Below are positions 5,774 to 11,308 of a DNA stretch of 11,308 bases, in pieces. How positions within the stretch are numbered: the stretch's first letter is position 1; every line of letters begins with the position of its first letter. Location: assembly GCA_934661105.1 (NCBI GenBank), contig CAKUIV010000062.1, positions 1 to 11,308 on the forward strand, in the 5' to 3' direction. The translations under genes and the position numbers were made by a program. Under the pieces are notes generated by a model. It saw nothing but the letters and a program-made list of their open reading frames with translations. It was not told the origin of the DNA and did not search any database. The stretch is from an uncultured Ellagibacter sp. (lineage in GTDB: Bacteria > Actinomycetota > Coriobacteriia > Coriobacteriales > Eggerthellaceae).

Positions 5774-7471
5774 TTGAACTTCACCACGCCATCGGGATTC
5801 CGCGATGTGCTCGCCGACGAGGCGGCTCGTCGCGAAACGGCATCCTATCGGGTGCAACAGCTGCTTGCCGAAAACGGCTACGTGCCCGTCGAGACCCCCA
5901 CGCTCGAGATCATGGACGTCATGGGCGCCGGCGGGCATATTCCCGGAACGCCGTTCAAGCTGTTCGATTCGCGTGGCGACCTTCTTGCTCTCCGCCCCGA
6001 CGTCACGCTGCAGATCGCGCGCATGTGCGCGACGCGCCTGGCAGGGCAGCCCGGCCCCTTCCGCTTCCGCTACCAGGAACGCGTGTTCCGCGAGGCCGAA
6101 GGCCGCCCGCAGGCGGAGGCGCGCGAGATGACGCAGGTGGGAGTCGAGCTTATCGGCGAGGCGGGGGCGCAAGCCGACGCCGAGGTCGTGGCGCTGTTCG
6201 CCGAGTCGCTTCTGTGCGCAGGCGCGAAGGATTTCCGCATCTCGATCGCCACCGTCGGCGTGCTGCGCGCGCTGCTCGCGTCGTGCGGCGTGAACGGGGA
6301 ATGGAAAGAGGGCGTCCTTTCGGCCTACCACGCCTCGAACTTCGTGAAGCTCGATGAGCTCACCTCCGAAGGCGGCGCCCGTGCCGCCGGCGTGCCGCCC
6401 GTGTTCGCCAGCGCCATCCGCAGCCTCTCGCGCATCCGCGGCGGGCGGGAAGCGGTCGAGCGCGTGCGCGAGCTTGTGTCGCCTCTCGGGTGCCAAGACG
6501 GCCTCGACGACCTCGACCGCGTGCTCGACATGCTCGCCGAGAAGGGGCTTTCCGACCGTATCCTCGTCGATTTCTCGGTCATGAGCTCGTTTGATTACTA
6601 CACGGGCATCGTGTTCGTCGCTTTCGCGCCCGCGCTCGGTGCGCCGCTCGGGTCGGGCGGCCGTTACGACAACACGATCGGCGCCTTCGGGGAAAGCCGC
6701 CCTGCGGCCGGGTTCGCGTTCTACCTCGACCAGGCGCTCGCCGCCGACGCCGCGCCAACCGAAGACGCGGCGACGAACGATCGCCCGTTGCGCATCGCCG
6801 TTCCCAAAGGCTCGCTCAACCCCGATTCGATCGCCTGCCTTAAGGCGTGCGGGTTCGACACGACGGGGCTTGCCGACCCCGGTCGCCAGCTCATCATCAG
6901 GAACCCCGGCGTCGACTATATCATCGTGCGCCCTTCGGATGCGCCGGTGTTCGTGGAGCTGGGTGCTGCGGACTGCGGCATCTGCGGAGAAGATTCCCTG
7001 CTCGAAGCCGCGTCGGGCGTCGTCGAGCTCGTCGACCTGAAATTCGGCGCCTGCCGCTTCATCGTCGCCGAGCCGGAAGGCGCCGCAGAACGCGTCGCCG
7101 AACGCTACCGCACGCGCGGGTCGGTGCGCGTCGCCACCAAGTACCCGCGCATCACCGAAGCGTTCTACGCGAAGAAGGGCGAGCAGGTGGAAATCGTGAA
7201 GCTTCACGGCAACATCGAGCTCGGCCCGCTCACGGGACTCTCCGAGCGCATCGTCGACATCACCGCGACCGGTCGCACGCTGCGCGAGAACAACCTGGTC
7301 GTCGTCGACGAGGTGCTGTCCTCGACCGCAAGGTTCCTTGCGAACCCGTGCTCGTTCCGCACCGACCCGCGCGTGGTCGAGCTCGCCGAGAAGCTGCGCG
7401 AGGGCGTGCGCGAGGGACGCTGGGAGGCGTCGGTCATCGCGGGCGGCGCGCAGACGCCGCAAAGCTCGTGA
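5774..7471 (+). CDS. hisZG: HisZ-HisG fusion, ATP phosphoribosyltransferase (regulatory and catalytic parts)
   Basis: This single 565-residue chain should catalyse the first step of histidine synthesis, joining ATP and PRPP to make phosphoribosyl-ATP. Residues 1-322 are a HisZ domain, the histidyl-tRNA-synthetase-like regulatory subunit: PSGFRDVL, LRPDVTLQIAR, RYQERVFREAEG with EMTQVGVELIG, SFDYYTGIVF and GSGGRYDN. An Ala/Asp-rich linker covers about 323-337. Residues 338-550 are a short-form HisG: LRIAVPKGSL, CGICGEDSLLE, VRVATKYPRIT, HGNIELGP and the PRPP loop DITATGRTL (495-503). Short HisG normally needs a separate HisZ, so the fusion supplies both at 1:1. The start is TTG, chosen because AGAAGG lies 6 bases upstream and no in-frame ATG precedes it after the last stop. 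No Shine-Dalgarno site is seen before the HisG part. It opens the his operon; hisD follows after 117 bp. Confidence 0.93.
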   Translation: MNFTTPSGFRDVLADEAARRETASYRVQQLLAENGYVPVETPTLEIMDVMGAGGHIPGTPFKLFDSRGDLLALRPDVTLQIARMCATRLAGQPGPFRFRYQERVFREAEGRPQAEAREMTQVGVELIGEAGAQADAEVVALFAESLLCAGAKDFRISIATVGVLRALLASCGVNGEWKEGVLSAYHASNFVKLDELTSEGGARAAGVPPVFASAIRSLSRIRGGREAVERVRELVSPLGCQDGLDDLDRVLDMLAEKGLSDRILVDFSVMSSFDYYTGIVFVAFAPALGAPLGSGGRYDNTIGAFGESRPAAGFAFYLDQALAADAAPTEDAATNDRPLRIAVPKGSLNPDSIACLKACGFDTTGLADPGRQLIIRNPGVDYIIVRPSDAPVFVELGAADCGICGEDSLLEAASGVVELVDLKFGACRFIVAEPEGAAERVAERYRTRGSVRVATKYPRITEAFYAKKGEQVEIVKLHGNIELGPLTGLSERIVDITATGRTLRENNLVVVDEVLSSTARFLANPCSFRTDPRVVELAEKLREGVREGRWEASVIAGGAQTPQSS

Positions 7472-7588
7472 GGGGCTGCGCCGGCATGGCGCGAACGGCA
7501 TGCGAAGCCGCAGGCACATCGTGTTAAGCAATCGGCAACAACCAACCGTTATCATGAAGACGAACTGCAAGATAGAAGGGATCACATC

Positions 7589-8914
7589 ATGCGTCGAGTA
7601 ACTTTGAAGCCGGGCGAGCAATTCAAGAGCTCGCAGATCAACCGCACGGGCGCGTTCAACGCGGGCGCCATCGCGGCGGCGACCTCCATCATCGAGGAGG
7701 TGCGCGAGCGCGGCGACGCGGCTCTGCGCGACTACACGAGCAAGTTCGATCGCGTTGACGTCGAGGACTTCCGCGTTTCGCAGGAGGAGATCGACGCTGC
7801 GGCCGGCAAGTGCGACCCGAAGACCGTCGCCGCGCTCGAGCACGCCGCCAAGCAGATCCGCGAGTTCCACGAGCGCCAGAAGGAGCAGAGCTGGTTCTAC
7901 GCCCGCCCGGACGGCGCGATCGTGGGCGCCAAGGTGACGCCGCTCGAATCGGTGGGCATCTACGTGCCGGGCGGCCGTGCGCTCTATCCCTCGACGGTGC
8001 TCATGAACGCCCTTCCCGCGGCGGTCGCGGGCGTGAAGCGCATCGCATGCGTGACCCCGCCGACCAAGGACGGCTCGCTCGATCCCGCGATCCTCGCCGC
8101 CTGCAAGATCGCCGGCGTGACCGAGATCTACTCGGTCGGCGGCGCACAGGCGATCGGTGCGCTCGCGTACGGCACCGAGACCATCGAGCCCGTCGCCAAG
8201 ATCACCGGCCCGGGCAACGCCTATGTTGCCGCCGCGAAGAAGATCGTGTCGGGAGATGTGGGAATCGACATGATCGCCGGCCCCTCCGAGGTATGCGTCG
8301 TCGCAGACGAGACGGCCGATCCCGCGCTCGTCGCCATCGACCTCATGGCCCAGGCCGAGCACGACCCGCTCGCCGCATGCTACCTCGTCACGTTCTCGGA
8401 CGACTACGCCGACGCCGTCGAGGCGGCGATCGAGCGCCACGTGAAGTCCTCTACGCGCGCCGAGATCACCATGGCGTCGCTTAACGACCACGGCCTCATC
8501 ACCGTGTGCCCCGATCGCGCCGCCGCTGTGCAGGCCGTGAACGTCATCGCGCCCGAGCACTTGGAGCTGCATGTGGAAAACGCCATGGACCTGCTCGGCT
8601 CGATCGAGAACGCCGGCGCCATCTTCCTCGGCGAGTGGACCCCGGAAGCCGTCGGCGACTACGTTGCCGGCCCCAACCACACGCTGCCCACCGGCGGCAC
8701 CGCACGTTATGCGAGCCCGCTTTCGGTGGAGGAGTTCGTGAAGAAGTCGTCCATCATCCAGTACACCCCCGAGGCACTTGCGACCGATGCCGATTCCGTC
8801 ATGACCATCGCCCGCCACGAGGGGCTGTGGGCCCACGCGATGAGCGTCGAGCTGCGCTGCAACGTGCTTGCAGGCAAGCCGACCGAGGTTGACGCGGGTG
8901 ATGCACGTGAATAG
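7589..8914 (+). CDS. hisD: histidinol dehydrogenase
   Basis: HisD performs the last two oxidations of histidine synthesis, L-histidinol to L-histidine, using two NAD+ and zinc. The 441-residue length is normal. It shows VGIYVPGGRALYPSTVLMN, GGAQAIGALAYGTE, ITGPGNAYVAAAKK, GPSEV and AGPNHTLPTGGTARY. By spacing against the E. coli enzyme, Gln255, His258, Asp357 and His416 are the zinc ligands, and Glu323-His324 are the catalytic pair. ATG 7589 is preceded by AGAAGGG at 7574-7580. The 117-bp gap from hisZG contains a TATCAT at 7550-7555 but no good partner -35, so an internal promoter is only possible. The 3' end overlaps the hisC start by 14 bp. Confidence 0.97.
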   Translation: MRRVTLKPGEQFKSSQINRTGAFNAGAIAAATSIIEEVRERGDAALRDYTSKFDRVDVEDFRVSQEEIDAAAGKCDPKTVAALEHAAKQIREFHERQKEQSWFYARPDGAIVGAKVTPLESVGIYVPGGRALYPSTVLMNALPAAVAGVKRIACVTPPTKDGSLDPAILAACKIAGVTEIYSVGGAQAIGALAYGTETIEPVAKITGPGNAYVAAAKKIVSGDVGIDMIAGPSEVCVVADETADPALVAIDLMAQAEHDPLAACYLVTFSDDYADAVEAAIERHVKSSTRAEITMASLNDHGLITVCPDRAAAVQAVNVIAPEHLELHVENAMDLLGSIENAGAIFLGEWTPEAVGDYVAGPNHTLPTGGTARYASPLSVEEFVKKSSIIQYTPEALATDADSVMTIARHEGLWAHAMSVELRCNVLAGKPTEVDAGDARE

Positions 8915-9974
8915 CGTGCGCAAGCCCGCCCCGCAGCTTGCGGGGCTCACGCCGTACGACCCGAAGTACCTGCCGGCGCGGGCGTACCTGTCGGCGAACG
9001 AGAACCCCTGCGACGTCGACGCCGAGGTCAGGCAGAAGATCATCAGCGCGATTCGCAAGGTTCCTTTCAACCGTTATCCTGACCCGCTCGCAAACGATCT
9101 GCGCGACATGATCGCCGAGGCGAACGGGCTCGATCGCGACCAGGTGCTCTTGGGCAACGGCGGCGACGAGCTTTTGTTCAACATCGCGCTTGCCTGGGGC
9201 GGTCCGGGGCGTAAATTCCTGAACCTGCCGCCGACGTTCTCGGTATACGCCGCAAACGCGCGCCTCACCGGCACCGAAGTCGTCGACGTGCCGCGACGCG
9301 AGGACTACTCCATCGACGAGGAGGCCGTGCTCGCCCGCGTGGCGCAAGGCGATATCGACTACGTCATCGTGGCGAGCCCGAACAACCCCACGGGCAAGCT
9401 CGCGAACGAGGAGTTCCTCGCGCGCCTGCTCGACGCGACCGACGCGCTCGTCATGGTCGACGAGGCGTACTTCGAGTTCTCGCGCACGACGATGCGTCCG
9501 TACCTTGCCACGCACAAGAACCTCGTCATCCTGCGAACCTTCTCGAAGGCGTTTTCGCTCGCGGGCGTGCGTATGGGCTACATCTTAGGAAACGTCGAGG
9601 TCATCCGCGAGTTTCTGAAAGTGCGCCAGCCGTATTCGGTCGACGCGGTGTCCCAGGCCATCGCGCGCGAGGTCTATTCCGAGCGCCAGAAGTTCGAACG
9701 CGGCATCCAGGCGATCATCTCCGAGCGCGAACGCGTCTATGACGCGCTGCAGGCCATCCCGGGCGTTGCCGTCTACCCGTCCGACTCGAACTACATCCTC
9801 TTCCGCATCGAGGGAGCCGACAAGGTGTGGGAGGCGCTCTACGCCAAGGGCATTCTCATCCGCGACTTCAGCCGCTCTCCGATGCTCGAGAACTGCCTGC
9901 GCGTGTCGATCGGCACGCCCGAGGAAAACGACGGGTTCTTGGCCGCGCTGCGCGATATCGCGACCGCGCAATAG
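8901..9974 (+). CDS. hisC: histidinol-phosphate aminotransferase
   Basis: HisC is a PLP-dependent class-I/II aminotransferase that converts imidazole-acetol phosphate and glutamate to histidinol phosphate. From ATG 8901 it has 357 residues, typical for HisC. It shows LSANENP (30-36), NRYPDP, LGNGGDELL, ASPNNPTG (158-165), MVDEAYFEF with Asp187, the PLP lysine Lys216 in RTFSKAFSLAGVRMGY, and LRVSIGTPEEN near the C-terminus. The frame opens earlier (TTG 8868), but that lies inside hisD with no ribosome site. ATG 8901 (GAGG at 8885-8888, rather distant) and GTG 8907 (preceded by GGGTGA) are both possible starts. Overlap with hisD suggests translational coupling. Confidence 0.94.
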   Translation: MHVNSVRKPAPQLAGLTPYDPKYLPARAYLSANENPCDVDAEVRQKIISAIRKVPFNRYPDPLANDLRDMIAEANGLDRDQVLLGNGGDELLFNIALAWGGPGRKFLNLPPTFSVYAANARLTGTEVVDVPRREDYSIDEEAVLARVAQGDIDYVIVASPNNPTGKLANEEFLARLLDATDALVMVDEAYFEFSRTTMRPYLATHKNLVILRTFSKAFSLAGVRMGYILGNVEVIREFLKVRQPYSVDAVSQAIAREVYSERQKFERGIQAIISERERVYDALQAIPGVAVYPSDSNYILFRIEGADKVWEALYAKGILIRDFSRSPMLENCLRVSIGTPEENDGFLAALRDIATAQ

Positions 9975-10002
9975 GGCGCAAGGCCCCAAGGAAAGGAGTC
10001 TT

Positions 10003-10596
10003 ATGACCGGGAGAACGGCGCATATCGAGCGCACAACGCGGGAAACCGACATCGCGCTTTCGATCGACCTTGACGGCACGGGCGCAACCGACGTCGACAC
10101 GGGCATCGGGTTTTTCGACCACATGCTCACCGCGTTCGGGCGCCACGGCCTGTTCGACCTGACCGTGCGCGCGAAAGGCGACCTGCAAGTCGATGGGCAC
10201 CACACGGTGGAAGACGTCGGGATCGTCGTCGGTCGCGCGTTCGCCGAAGCGCTCGGCGACAAGCACGGCATCAGGCGCTTCGGCTCGATCGCGCTTCCCA
10301 TGGACGAGGCGCTTATCCTCGCCGCATGCGACATCTCGGGGCGCGGACAGCTCTTCTGGGACGCCGACGTACCTGCGGTCATGGTGGGCGCCTTCGACGC
10401 GACGCTCGCGAAGGAGTTCTTCATCGCCTTCGCCGCGAACGCCGGGGTGACGCTGCACGTCCGCGAGCTCGCCGGCGAGAACACCCACCATGTGATCGAG
10501 AGCATGTTCAAGGCCGTGGCGCGTGCGATGCGCGAAGCCGTCGAGGCCGACCCGCGCATGGGCGACGCCCTGCCCACCACGAAGGGCATGCTGTAG
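10003..10596 (+). CDS. hisB: imidazoleglycerol-phosphate dehydratase
   Basis: HisB dehydrates imidazole glycerol phosphate to imidazole acetol phosphate; it is a Mn-dependent 24-mer in known bacteria. The 197-residue protein is the monofunctional form, with no N-terminal histidinol-phosphatase domain. Family motifs are GIGFFDHMLTAFGRHG (34-49), the metal-binding DGHHTVED (64-71) and ENTHHVIE (159-166). The two HH repeats mark the internal duplication of the fold. ATG 10003 is chosen because GGAG at 9995-9998 lies just upstream, even though the frame runs back into hisC. It is 28 bp after hisC and in the same operon; a strong stem-loop follows it. Confidence 0.97.
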   Translation: MTGRTAHIERTTRETDIALSIDLDGTGATDVDTGIGFFDHMLTAFGRHGLFDLTVRAKGDLQVDGHHTVEDVGIVVGRAFAEALGDKHGIRRFGSIALPMDEALILAACDISGRGQLFWDADVPAVMVGAFDATLAKEFFIAFAANAGVTLHVRELAGENTHHVIESMFKAVARAMREAVEADPRMGDALPTTKGML

Positions 10597-10603
10597 AAAG
10601 CGC

Positions 10604-10635
10604 GCGTCCGAGCCTGCCCCATGCAGCTCGGACGC
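10604..10635 (+). terminator. strong stem-loop between hisB and hisH (partial terminator or mRNA processing signal)
   Basis: GCGTCCGAGC at 10604-10613 is perfectly complementary to GCTCGGACGC at 10626-10635. With one bulged base the stem gains TGC/GCA, leaving a 5-base loop. The following TCTTGCG is not a real T-tract and hisH starts 25 bp later, so full termination is unlikely. It may lower distal expression, or stabilise the 3' end of the upstream message. Confidence 0.5.
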
Positions 10636-10659
10636 TCTTGCGAAATCATAAGGAATCGA

Positions 10660-11308
10660 ATGATTGCTGTAGTCGATTATCGAAAAGGGAACCTGAGATC
10701 CGTCGAGCGCGGGCTTGTCGCCGCGGGCGCGGACGCGCGCATCACCGCCGATGCCGCCGAGATCGCGTCCGCCGACGCCATCGTGCTTCCGGGCGTGGGA
10801 GCGTTCTCCGACGCCGCCGCGACGATGGAAGAACTCGGGCAAATGGAAGCCATCCGCGACCGCGTGCGCGCAGGGGTTCCGTTTCTGGGAATCTGTTTGG
10901 GCGAGCACCTCATGTTCGAATGCGGCGTGGAAGGGTCGCCCGAGGGCACACCTGCGCGCGGCCTCGGGCTTCTGCCCGGCTGCGTCACTGCAATGCCGCG
11001 CGAGGACGAGGCCGGGAACGTCTTCAAAGTGCCGCATGTCGGGTGGAACACGATCGAGGTGCCTATCCCCCCGCTCGACGGATTCGGGGGAAGCACCGTG
11101 CTCACACAGTCCTGCTCGCACGAACAGCCCACTGGGCTGTTCGGCTCGTGCGGAACTGCGCGCGGCACCTCCCCCGAATCCGTCGAGCTACCGAACTCTT
11201 CTGCAGGCGCTTTCTCCTGCCCGCTTTTCGATGGCATCGCGCCCGGCGAGTACTTCTACTTCACGCATTCCTACATCGCGCCGTCGGGTGCGTTCACGGT
11301 GACGGAAA
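10660..11308 (+). CDS. hisH: imidazole glycerol phosphate synthase glutaminase subunit (partial, with insertion)
   Basis: HisH releases ammonia from glutamine for HisF, which makes imidazole glycerol phosphate and AICAR. The frame starts at ATG 10660 (AAGGA at 10650-10654) and runs off the window after 216 codons. It shows VVDYRKGNLRSV, VLPGVGAF (42-49), the nucleophile Cys79 in LGICLGEHLMFE, GLGLLPG, PHVGWN (125-130) and YFYFTHSYIAP. The catalytic His and Glu near the C-terminus lie beyond the window. Two things are odd. The class-I amidotransferase CLGxQ glutamine is replaced by His83. Between GWN and YFYF there are 67 residues where about 15-20 are usual; the extra part (about 139-187) is Ser/Gly/Cys-rich, includes a DNA palindrome, and has no stop codon. 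The insertion may be a tolerated surface loop, or the gene may be decaying. hisA and hisF are expected next. Confidence 0.92.
   Translation, partial: MIAVVDYRKGNLRSVERGLVAAGADARITADAAEIASADAIVLPGVGAFSDAAATMEELGQMEAIRDRVRAGVPFLGICLGEHLMFECGVEGSPEGTPARGLGLLPGCVTAMPREDEAGNVFKVPHVGWNTIEVPIPPLDGFGGSTVLTQSCSHEQPTGLFGSCGTARGTSPESVELPNSSAGAFSCPLFDGIAPGEYFYFTHSYIAPSGAFTVTE
11073..11188. repeat. 116-bp palindromic element inside hisH
   Basis: The outer arms are a perfect 19-bp inverted repeat: GCTCGACGGATTCGGGGGA at 11073-11091 and its complement at 11170-11188. At the centre, CGAACAGCCCA (11121-11131) and TGGGCTGTTCG (11133-11143) pair perfectly around a single base. The segments between are partly complementary, so the whole can fold into one long hairpin. 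It is translated in frame as part of an extra loop of HisH (about residues 139-176). The layout resembles known palindromic elements that insert in coding genes, such as the Rickettsia palindromic elements, but I recognise no family. Because 116 is not a multiple of three, the true inserted unit must differ slightly from the palindrome. Confidence 0.8.

Noticed and set aside
7527..7555. Internal promoter before hisD
   Set aside because: TATCAT at 7550-7555 is a fair -10, but no acceptable -35 is found at 16-18 bp; too weak to list.
5750..9070. Minus-strand open frame of 1106 codons opposite hisZG, hisD and the start of hisC
   Set aside because: It lies opposite three clear genes. Its product is a repetitive Arg/Ala/Asp/Gly/His composition typical of the antisense frame of GC-rich codons, with no recognisable domain. 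It is an artefact of codon bias.
1..11308. CRISPR array, tRNA or rRNA genes, transposase, phage genes
   Set aside because: No regularly spaced direct repeats, no tRNA-like cloverleaf that I could recognise, and no transposase, integrase or phage protein motifs in any plausible frame.

Overview
The window looks like chromosome of a high-GC actinobacterium. The gene families and the style of the intergenic repeats suggest a gut anaerobe of the Coriobacteriia/Eggerthellaceae type, but this is inference from composition and gene content; no phylogenetic marker is present. All convincing genes lie on the + strand. They form three transcription units separated by repeat-rich or structured intergenic DNA.

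Unit 1 (about 279-2324) is a MerR-family regulator followed by two nickel-pincer-cofactor genes, larB and larC. A MerR-type promoter (long 19-bp spacer holding a dyad operator) sits directly upstream. The regulator and larB overlap by an ATGA junction, and larC follows 15 bp later. LarC carries a very His-rich segment and stops where the LarC1 part of the family normally ends. No LarC2 domain is encoded after it. larA and larE are not in the window.

Unit 2 (about 2590-5539) is a two-gene cassette. It encodes a cobalamin-binding-domain protein of the CarH/AerR/methionine-synthase type, with W-x9-EH and ExHxxG motifs, and a PAS-like/degenerate-GGDEF/EAL protein expected to hydrolyse cyclic-di-GMP. 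The genes are 4 bp apart, so a B12 (perhaps light- or redox-) sensing input to c-di-GMP signalling is an attractive inference. A good promoter (TTGCGA-16 bp-TATAAT) lies 95-130 bp before the first gene.

Unit 3 (5774 to the window end) is a histidine biosynthesis operon: hisZ-hisG fused into one reading frame, then hisD, hisC, hisB and a hisH cut by the window edge. Fusing the regulatory (HisZ) and catalytic (short HisG) subunits of ATP phosphoribosyltransferase is unusual. hisH contains a 116-bp palindrome with 19-bp perfect outer arms and an 11-bp perfect inner hairpin. It is read in frame and lies in a roughly 45-50-residue insertion between the conserved GWN and YFYFTHSY motifs. It resembles a palindromic element that has entered a coding gene.

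The intergenic DNA contains two further inverted-repeat-bounded elements (79-197 and 2381-2537), several hairpins, and a strong stem-loop between hisB and hisH. The most interesting points are the in-frame palindrome in hisH, the B12-sensor/EAL pair, the HisZ-HisG fusion, and LarC without its C-terminal domain.
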